A DNA stretch of 64,000 bases from Cladorhizidae sp. MBARI D1340-BT2 (GCA_028752905.1 JAQNBH010000300.1:62001-126000), one strand, 5' to 3'; shown: positions 36,487 to 47,260, numbered from the stretch's first letter. Translations and numbers: made by a program. The notes: generated by a model from the sequence alone, not told the origin.

Positions 36487-39400
36487 ATGTCTTCTTCAGT
36501 TCAAGAAGACTCACAGGCTCAGCAAAACAAAGAGTACAAGCTACTGCAGGTCCACAAGAAGGATGTGTTGTCTCGCCTGTCTTCCATTGACCTCATCACA
36601 CTATCTGAGGAGTTACGTGACTCGAAGGTCATCTCTCCAGAGGTGACTGATCTATTTGCTGAACTGGACCAGGCCATCTTGAAGCCCAAGCTAAGAGTGA
36701 GATACTTAGTGCACCATGTGTATGAGGCAGTGCGATGTAATGGTGCCATCTTCCATGGGTTACTTGAGGTCCTGGAGGAGTGTGGTGGGTCTGTGGAGGA
36801 GCTGGCTAGGTGTCTCAGCGAGGAGTGGTCCATGCCTGAGAAAGGGGCGGGTCCAGAGACACCGAGCAGCCAGGCGGTGGGAGGTGACTGGTCTTTTCTA
36901 GAAGACGATGTCACATATTTGATGAAGATCCTCGCCGAGGTAACCCACAAATGGGAACTCTTGGGTATAGCACTAGGTTTCACTGAAGCTATCCTAGAGG
37001 ATTGCAGAGCTGGAGTTAACAACACTCTGAGGCTGCACAAGCTTCTCTGTAAATGGGTCAAGGGAAACTGCCCAAGAGCTGCCACTCTGAAGGTACTTAA
37101 GGAGAAACTAGCTGGTGATACAGTTGGTGCAGCTAATGTGGCCTATTGCTTGGAAGAAAAATTCTGGAAGGCCAAGTCACCTGTGCCAATAATAGTGGCA
37201 GAGAGGACACCAGGCTTAGCCATCCGCCTCAAGATAACCAACCAATCACATCACACTAAAGTACCTGATGGCAAGTCAACACTCATGGCTGTCCAAGTCA
37301 CTGATGATGAGGGAGCAAGTTACCTGTGGATGAAGGATGGGCAGGCCTTAACTGACGACCCTCGTTACTCTGGTTCACACACACCCATACTCCTCATCCA
37401 CCAAGCCAGGCAAGCAGCTCAAGGGAAGTATACCTGCCACATAGCCAAAGGCAATGAGGAAGTCCTTATTAGTAAAGCAGTTATCTTGACTGTGATCTTC
37501 CCTCCAGAAAAGGAGCATCTCATCACATCATATGCAAAGGATGCAGATGTCCCTGAAGACTCGTGGCCGCCCAAAGTGAATAGCACCTTCATCAACCTCG
37601 TGCTCATCAAAAAGAAGAAGGAGATTACTCATGCTTACCAATACTCAGTGAGGGGAGATGCAGATGACATCTTGGAGACGAAGGAGAAGGTTGAGTATGA
37701 CACAGTGTTTGGTGAGTATAAGAGTGGAGCATTGGTGCTGGTAGAAGGTCGGCCTGGTAGTGGGAAGACTACATTAGTGCATAAGGTCAGTAGAGACTGG
37801 GCCACAGGTGGGGAGGTACTGACGAGTGCAAAGCTGGTCCTCCATATTCCACTCCGACAGTTAGCCAACAGAAAGACTCAAGATTTGTCAGATCTTCTTG
37901 AACTTCTCTATCTTAACACAAAAGTGCGTGAAAAGGTGGTCAATGACATTGAGGAATCTAACGGCGAGGGTACATGCTTTATACTTGATGGCTTGGACGA
38001 GTTCCATCCTCAGGACGAAACCAAGTCCATAATCCACCAGTTATTGTATCAGAAGTACCTTCCTGCGGCCATGATCATAGTGACCTCACGCCCAGTTGCC
38101 ACTGACAAACTAAGGTGCAAACAACACGTGACCAGACGCATCGAAGTGCTTGGATTTAGTCACCAGCAAATCCTTGATTACATCGACACGTATCCCTTCA
38201 CTACCGACACGTCCAGTATCTCACCAGCTCAACTGAAGGCATATCTAAATTCCCATCCCAACCTATTGCACATGTGCTACTTGCCAATAAATGTTGCAAT
38301 GATATGCTTCCTATATGAATGGGAGAGAGGCAACATTCCACAAACTGAGACGAAAATCTACGAGCACTTCACCCAATATATTGTCTTGCGTAATCTACGA
38401 CGTATAAATGAAAATGCACAACTTGATTCACTAGATGATTTACGCGGAAATGACAGAGGAAACTTCAACAAGATCTGTGAACTGGCCCTCGACATGACTA
38501 CTCACTCCCGACAATCAGTTTGCCAGAGAGACACCCAAGTACAACTTCTCCTAGGTACTGGCTGCAATGATACGCTTACCCTAGGCTTGGTTACTGTTGA
38601 CAAGACTGCTTATCTACAACGACTTGATAATACATATACATTTCTCCACCTCACCTTCCAAGAGTTTCTAGCAGCTCTGTACTTATCTGAACTTAAAGAA
38701 GAACAACAAATTAAGATGATCAAGTTATACGCAGGAGAGCCACAGATGCAGATGGTTTGGAAGTTTTACTTTGGAATAGCAAAGTTTGAAAATAAAGTTA
38801 CTCAAATACAACACATCATTCGCTCTGCACACTTGAAGTCAGACCAAGCTACACGTAACTTGTATGCAGCACAGTGTGCATTTGAGTCACAACAACAAGT
38901 TGTCTGTAATAGCATTGTAGAGGAAAGTCTTAGCTATAATGGCTGCACTCTCACACTGGCTGACATGACTGCTGTGTGCTATGTAATCTCAACTACTTCT
39001 CACCTTGTTACAGATCTAGATATGTCTTACTGTCACTTACATGATGAGCACATTAGAGCACTACTGGAAAAAATTAGCCACAACAAACTAAATTTTATAA
39101 AAGCATTTCGTTTCTATGGCAACGAGATTAGTGATGTTGGTGCAGCTGCTCTAGCTGCTGCACTAAAGTCATGCCATAAGCTACACACACTAGGCCTAGG
39201 TAATAATAATATTAGTGATGTTGGTACAGATGCTCTAGCTGCTGCACTAAAGTCATGCCATGAACTACACACACTAGACCTAGGTAATAATAATATTAGT
39301 GATGTTGGTGCAGCTGCTCTAGCTGCTGCACTAAAGTCATGCCGTAAGCTACACACACTATACCTAGATAATAATAATATTAGTCATGTTGGTGCAGCTG

Positions 39401-39693
39401 CTCTAGCTGCTGCACTAAAGTCATGCCATAAGCTACACACACTAGACCTAGATAATAATAATATTAGTGATGTTGGTTCAGCTGCTCTAGCTGCTGCACT
39501 AAAGTCATGCCATGAGCTACACACACTAGGCCTAAGTAATAATAATATTAGTGATGTTGGTACATCTGCTCTAGCTGCTGCACTAAAGTCATGCCATAAG
39601 CTACACACACTAGTCCTAGGTAATAATAATATTAGTGCTGAAGCTGGTGCTGCTCTAAGAGCTCATCTGAAGTGTCCTAATATATATCTATAA
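36487..39693 (+). CDS. NLR immune receptor: CARD-like, death, Ig-like, NACHT, LRR
   Basis: This 1,068-residue, uninterrupted ORF is read from the ATG at 36487, directly after a strong splice acceptor; the TTG two codons upstream lies in the presumed intron. Domains: CARD-like death fold about 15-112; death domain about 135-225 with the typical WELLGIALGF core; Ig-like segment about 235-340 ending GKYTCHIA, but without an obvious first disulfide cysteine; NACHT about 400-570 with Walker A GRPGSGKTT (421-429), Walker B FILDGLDEF (498-506) and sensor IIVTSRP (530-536); a winged-helix-type region with FLHLTFQEFLAALYL (719-733); and six to seven RNI-type LRRs of 28 residues from about 843 to the end. 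There is no signal peptide or membrane segment, so it is presumably cytosolic. By family knowledge the LRRs sense ligand, NACHT oligomerises with ATP and the death folds recruit adaptors. The Ig-like insert is unusual. Confidence 0.93.
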   Translation: MSSSVQEDSQAQQNKEYKLLQVHKKDVLSRLSSIDLITLSEELRDSKVISPEVTDLFAELDQAILKPKLRVRYLVHHVYEAVRCNGAIFHGLLEVLEECGGSVEELARCLSEEWSMPEKGAGPETPSSQAVGGDWSFLEDDVTYLMKILAEVTHKWELLGIALGFTEAILEDCRAGVNNTLRLHKLLCKWVKGNCPRAATLKVLKEKLAGDTVGAANVAYCLEEKFWKAKSPVPIIVAERTPGLAIRLKITNQSHHTKVPDGKSTLMAVQVTDDEGASYLWMKDGQALTDDPRYSGSHTPILLIHQARQAAQGKYTCHIAKGNEEVLISKAVILTVIFPPEKEHLITSYAKDADVPEDSWPPKVNSTFINLVLIKKKKEITHAYQYSVRGDADDILETKEKVEYDTVFGEYKSGALVLVEGRPGSGKTTLVHKVSRDWATGGEVLTSAKLVLHIPLRQLANRKTQDLSDLLELLYLNTKVREKVVNDIEESNGEGTCFILDGLDEFHPQDETKSIIHQLLYQKYLPAAMIIVTSRPVATDKLRCKQHVTRRIEVLGFSHQQILDYIDTYPFTTDTSSISPAQLKAYLNSHPNLLHMCYLPINVAMICFLYEWERGNIPQTETKIYEHFTQYIVLRNLRRINENAQLDSLDDLRGNDRGNFNKICELALDMTTHSRQSVCQRDTQVQLLLGTGCNDTLTLGLVTVDKTAYLQRLDNTYTFLHLTFQEFLAALYLSELKEEQQIKMIKLYAGEPQMQMVWKFYFGIAKFENKVTQIQHIIRSAHLKSDQATRNLYAAQCAFESQQQVVCNSIVEESLSYNGCTLTLADMTAVCYVISTTSHLVTDLDMSYCHLHDEHIRALLEKISHNKLNFIKAFRFYGNEISDVGAAALAAALKSCHKLHTLGLGNNNISDVGTDALAAALKSCHELHTLDLGNNNISDVGAAALAAALKSCRKLHTLYLDNNNISHVGAAALAAALKSCHKLHTLDLDNNNISDVGSAALAAALKSCHELHTLGLSNNNISDVGTSALAAALKSCHKLHTLVLGNNNISAEAGAALRAHLKCPNIYL
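39118..39681 (+). repeat. 84-bp tandem LRR units within the NLR gene
   Basis: Units begin at 39118, 39202, 39286, 39370, 39454, 39538 and 39622; the last is divergent and short. Copies 2-6 share the AATAATAATATTAGT start and are near-identical. They differ at seven codons: all seven include amino-acid changes, and I see only one synonymous difference (GAA/GAG). Two variable codons flank the central Leu of the LxLxN strand motif. Confidence 0.9.
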
Positions 39694-40200
39694 CTGATGC
39701 ATCTCCACCTGAGGAGTATTTCTCATCTGTAAACTGAATCTCACTCCTAACACTTATAACTATGTGCTGCATATTCCACACATCACTAACCTCTCTTCCC
39801 CTTGTCTTCATCACACTGCTACTCATGTTGTCATGTGCACATCACTTTTTTTTTATGATACCATTTTTTCCCAACAGCAAATGCTAATAATGTTCATCTA
39901 AAAGAAAGTGTATTAAAGAGAGGCTGTCGTGCTAAATAATATAATTATATTTTAAGTAAGAAAAGATGATGTGTGGTGTCCAGATCATGAGAAGCTAAAT
40001 TTCAGACCATCTTTCCCTTAGAAATGTTCATCTTTCTGAACTGCCAAGAACTGTGAGTCAAATGACCACACCTTTTTCTAGGCTGTAAAAATTGAACAAG
40101 TGTTTCCCTTTCAGTTTCAATTCAAAGAGAAAAGCCACAGGAGAGATCATTACATTAGCTTTTCATGAACTGGACAACCTATATACCCTACACCTGTTTA
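39694..40200 (+). other. 3' flank of the NLR gene
   Basis: The stop TAA is at 39691-39693. No ORF of note follows. A poly-T run (39847-39856) and ATTAAA (39912-39917) lie within 250 bp of the stop, so the 3' UTR probably ends near 39940. Confidence 0.5.
39912..39917 (+). terminator. Candidate polyadenylation signal ATTAAA
   Basis: This is the commonest variant of AATAAA and the first such hexamer after the NLR stop codon, about 220 bp downstream. The same hexamer occurs often in this AT-rich DNA, so support is modest. Confidence 0.35.
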
Positions 40201-40500
40201 GAATAACATTTAATTAGAATAATAATATACATAAAATATAACAATTAAAAATATATAATAATTAAATAATAATATAACAAAAATAAAAGATAAAGCAATA
40301 ATAATAAAATAATATTTTAATTAATATTAATAATAAATAATAAATAAATAATAATTAATATAAAAACATAATTAATATAAAAATAATAATATAAAAACAT
40401 ACTAATAATGGTAATAAAAATAATAATGGTAATAAAGATAAAATATATTTTTAATAAATAATATAATAAAATATAATTTTTAATGATAATAGATAAAGAG
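40201..40500. repeat. AT-rich low-complexity tract
   Basis: About 300 bp composed almost only of A and T in AATAATA and ATATAA patterns, directly beside the foldback element at 40509. No gene. Confidence 0.9.
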
Positions 40501-40508
40501 AGAAATGT

Positions 40509-41020
40509 CACAATTTGAGTTCACTGTGAAACTGACATTTTTAACGTCTGCATTTTATATTTCAGGAAGCACTTGGAAGATGTGGAGATTTGATGCTGCT
40601 CAGTCTGGACAAAGTGTGAGAACTTGAAGTTCACTAGCACCCAAAAGTTGAAAATTGTCAATTGTGGTAGGACGGCAAGGCCTACACAACAAGACATGCC
40701 CGTGATGACAATGTGTGGTGTTTGCAGTATGAGCCCGCTCCATGCCAACACGGTCAACTATTGGATCTCACGACCCAATATGTGACCGTGTTGACATGGA
40801 GCTTGCTCCCACTGCACCCACTACACATTGTACTCGTGAGCATGTCGGTGCTGTATAGCACACATGTCCATGAACCACAAGTTGACAATTTTCAACTTCT
40901 GGTCCGTAGTGAACTTCAAGGTTATCACGGTTCAAACTGTACAGCATCAAATGACCACATTTTCCAAGGAGAAGGCCGAAATGTTAAAAAATGTCAGTTT
41001 GACAGCAAACTCAAATTGTC
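40509..41020. mobile_element. Foldback (MITE-like) element, about 510 bp, almost entirely inverted repeat
   Basis: The outer left arm CAATTTGAGT (40511-40520) pairs with ACTCAAATTG (41009-41018). The pairing continues inward: AAACTGACATTTTTAAC (about 40529-40545) with GTTAAAAAATGTCAGTTT (about 40983-41000), GTTGAAAATTGTCAA with TTGACAATTTTCAAC, and CGGTCA (40751-40756) with TGACCG (40783-40788). The centre is a loop of about 10 bases near 40770. The arms are about 250 bp with scattered mismatches and no coding capacity, so it would be non-autonomous. No target-site duplication is certain. Confidence 0.75.
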
Positions 41021-41839
41021 TGAAATTCCCTGTAATGAAATAAAGTTCAACAATAATTACAATTCCTAGGCCATTAATAATGTCACCTAACCACACCAAA
41101 CGGCAAACGTGCTAATAATGGACAGCCAACAGCAAGAGGACACCAAACAGCACGTTTACCAACAATAAACACTAGTACACATCAAGTACTAGCCAGCTTA
41201 CTAAATAGCGCACACTCTGGGACTCACCGTTCAGCCATTGCCGCATTGTAGAGTCTTCATATTCTCTTTTCCGCAATTGGTTCACTTTTCTGGAGCAATA
41301 ATTAGCTAGTGACAGCGTCGGACTAGCTAGGTTGAAAAAACAAAACAAAAATGGCTCAAAATGAAAGAAACGCTGACACACTAAAAGAGCAACGTTAGCC
41401 AATACCAAAAGCGAACTAGACTGCTGGGTTGCCTAGGCAAGACTTGTTTACGCATGTGAAGTTGAAAAATTGCGCTCGACATAAAAGCGGGTAACTGGCG
41501 CGTAGTACATATTAGCACTAAGCATTATTCCCTTTCCCAGGAACTGCACATTTCTACAGCAGTGTCTGATTCTGTACAATACAGAAGCCAACCCCTGAGA
41601 GGATTTAAAAAAATTAAATTAATTGTGTTTTGGGTCCCACTTTAAAGCGAATCGGTAAGGGTCGTTAGAAGAAAACGGAATAGGGAGACTAACTTTAGAC
41701 AATGAACCCTTACAGCCCCTGTTTAGCTTCTAGAGGAAAACACACCCTGACTTACATGAGAAAGCATACCATATAGCCAGAACCAGGAAGGGGAGGATGT
41801 ACAATTCAATTTCGTGGTTAATAAACTTATTTACAGGAG
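41021..41839. other. Single-copy DNA, no gene recognised
   Basis: There is a short reverse-strand ORF at 41172-41408 and some CpG-containing sequence at 41440-41520, but nothing with a recognisable domain or gene signal. Confidence 0.55.
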
Positions 41840-41840
41840 T

Positions 41841-41970
41841 CAAGTCTCAGAACCTCCCCATGTCTCCACATTCTGGTTGCCATGGCAGTCAGGAGACAAG
41901 TCTCAGAACCTCCCCATGTCTCCACATTCAGGTTGCCATGGCAGTCAGGAGACAAGTCTCAAATTTTCAC
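41841..41970. repeat. 56-bp direct repeat, about 2.3 copies
   Basis: CAAGTCTCAGAACCTCCCCA starts at 41841 and 41897. A partial third copy, CAAGTCTCA, starts at 41953 before the sequence diverges. Confidence 0.95.
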
Positions 41971-42189
41971 CTTTATTTTATTATTATCTGGTGGAAGATG
42001 TCTTGTCCCAAAAAATCGTCTGTTTCTTCATCATGAGAGGAAGACGTCTCGAGATATAAAACTCTAAAATGTGGTTTTGATCAATGGTTTATCATTATGG
42101 AGGAATATGCCTCCATCTCCGAAAACCTAAAAATATATTGTGACAACTATTTCATCATTGTGGTGGAAGATGCACTGCTCAAGCTCTAA
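41971..42189. other. AT-rich spacer, no gene
   Basis: No supported coding or RNA feature is seen. Confidence 0.5.
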
Positions 42190-43870
42190 ACCCTTTTATG
42201 TCTTAGGGATAGAATATAATTAGGCCTAGAAATATATAGACTTCTATTGCCTTGGGGATAATTTTGCTAAATATAGTTTAGCCTAGAAATATATACTGTA
42301 CTGTGGCAAAGTGATTGACTTAACTAAATAAAGTTAGGAATAGAAACGTATACCGTATAGCCAACTTATATTGCCTAGGGGATGGATAAAGTTAGGCCTA
42401 GCAATATATCATGTGTAGCTGATTTCTGTTGTCTTGGGATCGCTAAATAAAGTTAGGACTACCATGTAGAGAATGGATTTTACTACAACCAGAAATATAT
42501 ACTGCTCAGCTCTCTTTCTGTTGCTCTGGGGTGGACTTCACTAAATATAGAAACATATACCGTATAGCCAACTTATATTGCCTAGGGGATGGATAAAGTT
42601 AGGCCTAGCAGTATATCATTTGTAGCTGATTTGGGATCGCTAAATAAAGTTAGGACTACCTTGTAGAATGGATTTTTCTACGACTAGAAATATCTACTGC
42701 TCAGCTCTCTTCTGTTGCTCTGGGGTGGACTTTACTAAATAACTTTAGGCAGGAATATATAGCATGTAGCTAACTTGTGTTTACTTGGGGAGGATTAACT
42801 AAATAAATTTAGGACTATAGGAATATACTATTTACATCACTTCTGTCATATATGTCGACTGAAAGTTCCTTGGGAGTTCTTCGCTGACATAATCTGCTGA
42901 CTTCTGTTACCTTTGAGTTGGCTTCGCTAAATATAGTTAGGACTAGGAATACAGACTCTGTAGCTGACTTCTATTGCCTTTGAGTCGACATTACCAAATA
43001 TAGTTGGGACTAGGAATATATACCATGTAGTTTAATTGGGGTGGACTATGTACTATGTAGCTAAGTTCTGTTGCCTTGGTGTCGACATTACTAAATAAAG
43101 TTAGGACTAGGTAATTTATGTTTACTTGGGATGCCTTTACTTAGGTCTAGGAATATACTGTTAACCTAATTTCTGTTGCTTAGGTGTGGACTTTACTAAA
43201 TATAGTTAGGAATAGAAATATATATATAAATTTCTCTTCCCTTGGCATTGACTTTTGTAAATATAGTTAGGACTATGTAGCTGACTTCTATAGCTTTGGG
43301 GGTGGATTTTACTAAATAAAGTTTGTCATAGGAATATATACTCTGAAGTAACTTCTTTTGCCTTAGAGTTAACTTTACTAAATAATGTTTGGACTAGGAA
43401 TATATCCCATACAGCTAACTTTTGTTTAATAGTGGTGAATTTACTAAATAAGTTTCATAGTAGGAATAACAGTTTACCTAACTTTAGTTGACAAGGATTA
43501 GACTACACTAAATATAGTTTGGCCTTGAAATATATACAATGTAGCCGACTTCTGTTGCCATGTGGTTGACTTCACTGAATAAAATTAGGACCAAATAGTG
43601 GTGAATTTTACTAAATAGAGAAATATATCTGTAGCCGACTTCTTTTGCCTTGGGGGTGACTTTAGTAAATAAAGTTAGGACTATGAATATAAAGTATGTA
43701 ACTAACTTCTTTACATTACCTTGGGATTGACTTCACTAAATATAGTTAGGACTAAGAATCTATACTCTATAGCTGCCTTTGTGGTGGATTTTACTAAATA
43801 TATTTAGGCCTATATAGAAAATATTCATGGAGCAGTGTTCTATTGCAGGATTTTACAAATACAGTTAGGC
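42190..43870. repeat. Old degenerate tandem repeat, about 65-80-bp unit
   Basis: Recurring order of motifs: CTAAATATAGTTAGGACTAG, GGAATATATAC, TGTAGCTGACTTCTGTTGCC and TTGGGGTGGACTTTA. About 20 or more diverged copies with many indels are seen, in contrast to the homogeneous arrays elsewhere. The divergence suggests an ancient, inactive array. Confidence 0.8.
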
Positions 43871-44490
43871 CTAGAAATAATAATATAGCTATGCTGAAAA
43901 ATTGTCACAGCTATGATCATAAATAAATATATATAAGATTATGCTGAAAGAATGTTACAGCTATAATTATAATTGAAGATGTAAAAGATTGTTTTGGAGC
44001 TATCATTTTTCCCCCATTAACACCTAATTAACACATGTTATATAGTTATCATTACAAAATAACAATAAATACATAAATAAATAACTAAAAAGGTAATACG
44101 TTCAACTCCCGACCAACCCCAAAACAGACAAGCTTGATTGCCAATGAGAGACGCTGAAGGAGGTAATCACTGGCATTCACCTCCCCAAGTTCTTTGCCTT
44201 GATTTAAATGATTATCCTGAAGTAAAGATAGACCTATAATTATAAATGAAGATGTAAAAGTAGGATGGTTACAACTATAATTACATATAAAAGATTGTCC
44301 TGAAAGGAATTTAGAGTATAAATGCAGATAATTTTAAATAAAGATATAATAAAAGATTGTGTCTAATGTAAGCTACAGCTATAATATTTTCCAAAAGGAA
44401 TGATACATAATTATAAATGAAAAATGTCCTTTAGAGCTATAATTATAAATAAAAAGATTTATATGATTTGTTATTATTAACATTGTTGTG
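43871..44490. repeat. AT-rich repeat family, + orientation
   Basis: Motifs such as AAAGATTGTCCTGAAAG, ACAGCTATAATTATAA and ATGAAGATGTAAAAG recur. The reverse complements of the same motifs make up 51990-54255, so one family is present in two orientations. Confidence 0.7.
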
Positions 44491-44989
44491 GAAATATCAT
44501 TTGCTATGATGTCACTCTTATTTAGTGTACATTATAAAATACCATGTTTTCATTGACAAGTAGTTCAGTGCTTGTGGTAATGTATTGTAAGTTCAATAAC
44601 AAGTTGACTTTACATTGCGTGCAGTACTAGTACTAACATAGACTAGTACAGTATACTAGCTAAGACGGTACATCTGGCGACAGAGATACATCTGGCAAAG
44701 AGGACTAACCCTCCAGTGAGAAGAGAGAAAGGCTTCCATCCACAGATGCATCTCAGACTTCAGCCATGAAATGGAGAACTGGACCTCGTCGATAGGTTGC
44801 ATCATTATTTGTATGTCGTAACTGAACAGAAGAAGCGAGCCATCCACCTTTTGGCATGTGGAGAGGCAACTTTAGGACACTAGTGGACAGCGCTGAATTA
44901 CCAGCTACACTCACATAGTGCAGGTCAGTATAACACCACTACAATCCTATTCCATCCTGCATGGTGCAACATTAATAGTCTTATGAGGA
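44491..44989. other. Spacer before the Gypsy remnant
   Basis: A reverse ORF of 63 codons (44656-44847) has no recognisable domain. This stretch could include the 5' end or an LTR of the Gypsy element, but I cannot identify paired LTRs. Confidence 0.4.
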
Positions 44990-45060
44990 CATCAGGAGAG
45001 TATCTGTCGAAATATTTAGCAGAATTGCGATCTATATCATATCAGAGCACTGTCAGCTCA

Positions 45061-45400
45061 AGACACTGAAGGAAATGCTAGTGATCGTTTGGTGTGCAGA
45101 GTCAACCAAGATGGAATATAGCAGTCAATGGTTTTTGACTGAAAAAGGACTTGCCTTTGAAAAGGCACTCGAGTTAGCTTTGGCTATTGAGTGAGCAGAA
45201 AAGGACATTCAAGCAATCAGGACAACCTGTGTGAGGCCACCTTCAACCATGGAGGTGCATGAGCTCCATATTCCATGGAGGGTCATGACAGGAAAGACAA
45301 ACCTACTCACTCCTCAAAACAAACCATATGTTATAGGTGTGGAGGAGAACATAGGGCTCCAGATTCCAATTTGAACATATTGCAAGAGCATGCAGGAACA
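45061..45400 (+). pseudogene. Gypsy gag fragment with zinc-knuckle remnant
   Basis: In two frames the text from about 45079 to 45190 resembles the gag core of Gypsy elements of the K02A2.6 type, with a DRLVC-like segment and then the AFEKALELALAIE helix, which ends at an in-frame TGA. Near 45320-45350 a CYRCGGEHRAPDS string matches the start of a CCHC knuckle, but the final Cys is Ser. The following HIARACRN segment lies in another frame. The knuckle would bind RNA in a live element. The assignment is from family memory; frameshifts show it is dead. Confidence 0.65.
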
Positions 45401-45414
45401 AGCCAACATAGACA

Positions 45415-46075
45415 ACACACAAGCCAGCACAGACGGAACACAAGCCAGCACAGATGGGACACAAGCCAGCACAGACGGGACACAAGCCAGCACAGACGGG
45501 ACACAAGCCAGCACAGACGGAACACAAGCCAGCACAGACGGGACACAAGCCAGCACAGACGGGACACAAGCCAGCACAGACGGGACACAAGCCAGCACAG
45601 ACGGGACACTAGCCAGCACAGACGGAACACAAGCCAGCACAGACGGGACACAAGCCAGCACAGACGGAACACAAGCAAGCACAGACGGAACACAAGCCAG
45701 CACAGATGGGACACAAGCCAGCACAGATGGAACACAAGCCAGCACAGACGGGACACAAGCCAGCACAGACGGAACACAAGCCAGCACAGACGGAACACAA
45801 GCCAGCACAGACGGGACACAAGCCAGCACAGACGGGACACAAGCCAGCACAGACGGAACACAAGCCAGCACAGACGGAACACAAGCCAGCACAGATGGGA
45901 CACAAGCCAGCACAGATGGGACACAAGCCAGCACAGATGGAACACAAGCCAGCACAGACGGGACACTAGCCAGCACAGACGGGACACAAGCCAGCACAGA
46001 CGGGACACAAGCCAGCACAGATGGGACACAAGCCAGCACAGATGGAACACAAGCCAGCACAGACGGGACACAGGG
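45415..46075. repeat. 21-bp minisatellite inside the Gypsy remnant, about 31 copies
   Basis: The unit is CAGCACAGACGGGACACAAG plus one C, with A/G and T/C variants (GGAACAC, AGATGG). It is seven codons long, so it gives open frames on both strands, including one encoding ASTDGTQ repeats (45390-46100). It starts right after the zinc-knuckle remnant and ends before the protease-like segment. Confidence 0.95.
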
Positions 46076-46169
46076 CAAGCAAACGGAAGTGCATCATTAA
46101 TTGGAGAATGAAGTCAATGAAGTAAAAATACAAGGTCAACTGTGAAGACAGTGAGCAGCAGTCTTATTC

Positions 46170-46310
46170 TTTATTTACCATGGATAGTAGCCAACACAAG
46201 GCATTCACGGTAGTTGTTTACATTAACCAAGTGCCAGTAGAAATCGAATTTGATACTGCTGCTACCCTCACTCTAATAATTATGCGAGGATATGGAAGAG
46301 GATTCATATT
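46170..46310 (+). pseudogene. Gypsy retropepsin-like protease fragment
   Basis: A short open stretch with PVEIEFDTAATLTLI resembles the active-site region of retroelement aspartic proteases. The usual DTGA or DSGA is changed to DTAA here, which would be expected to abolish activity. It sits between the gag remnant and RT, as expected for Gypsy. Confidence 0.55.
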
Positions 46311-46419
46311 CAAACATCCAAGGCACTGATGCAAGTTGCGGACCCTCGGTAAAAGTGACCTTACTTGGATCAGCATTTGTCACTGTGGAGTTGGCTGAGA
46401 AAAAGGTGGTGTTAAATAA

Positions 46420-47260
46420 CACTTGGTAGAGGAGGAAGGACCAAACCTGCTGAGAAGAGATTGCATTACAGGACTCAAATTAAACTTTGGGCTAATCAAC
46501 AGTCTGGTGGGTAGCAAACAGTTACAGGCATTGCTAGACAAGCATGCAAGCTTGTTCAATAATGAGATTAGTACACTGAAAGGAACCAAGGTGAAGCTAC
46601 ATGTAGACCCAGAAATCAAGCCTAACTTTTCAGAGCTAGGTCAGTAGCTTACTCTATTAGGGAGAGAGTTGAAACAGAGCTTGAGAGACTGGAAAGCACA
46701 AGCATAATTTTACCTGTCCATTTAAGTAGCTGGGCTGCTAATAGTCCTTGTAACGAAAAGCAATGGCACTGTTAGAATCTGTGGAGACTATAAGATTACC
46801 AATAACTCTGTTTCTCAGGTAGACACTTATCCTTTACCTAGAGTGTAGGAGTTGTTTGCCATTTTGAATGATTGAAGGTGGTTCACTAAACTTGTCATGC
46901 TACAGGCTTACCTACAGTTGGAGTTAGAGGCTGACTATAAACCGTATATGTCTCTGTGAATATGCATTAGGGGCTATTTCAGTACAACAGGTTACCCTTT
47001 GAGTATCACCTGTCCATCTATTTTTCAAAGGTACATGGAAAACCTGTTACAAGGGGCATCAAGAGTGTTTCCATGTATATAGTTAGTGACTGGGAGCAGA
47101 GCAGAAGAGCATATAGAGAATCTTGATATTGTCTTGGGCAAGCTAGAATTAGCAGGAACTCAATTAAACAAGGCTAAATGCTCTTTTATGTCAGCTAAAG
47201 TTGGGGATATGATTGACAAGGATGGTATAAGATACCAGCAGTGCAGACAAGCATCCCAAG
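46420..47260 (+). pseudogene. Gypsy reverse transcriptase fragment with stops and frameshifts
   Basis: The order of short motifs is that of Gypsy pol: a linker with LLRRDCITGLKLNFG, then LLDKHASLFNNE, a segment ending in VKLHVDPEIKP, a fragment around WAAN, ICGDYKITNN, YPLPRV, LFQYNRLPF and, near 47095-47220, a thumb-like segment with AEEHIENLDIVLGKL. Stops and frame changes lie between them. I do not see an intact catalytic YxDD box. It is a dead copy on the + strand. Confidence 0.7.

Noticed and set aside
36519..39608. Reverse-strand ORFs under the NLR gene
   Set aside because: They are shadows of the coding strand, several created by the repeated LRR units.
40920..40945. GGTTCAAAC as a tRNA B box
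   Set aside because: It lies in the arm of the foldback element, with no A box or cloverleaf at the right distance. No tRNA or rRNA gene was recognised anywhere in the window.
45275..46111. ORFs of 236-278 codons over 45.3-46.1 kb as repeat-protein genes
   Set aside because: They translate the 21-bp minisatellite inside a dead Gypsy element; the flanking unique sequence is out of frame gag.
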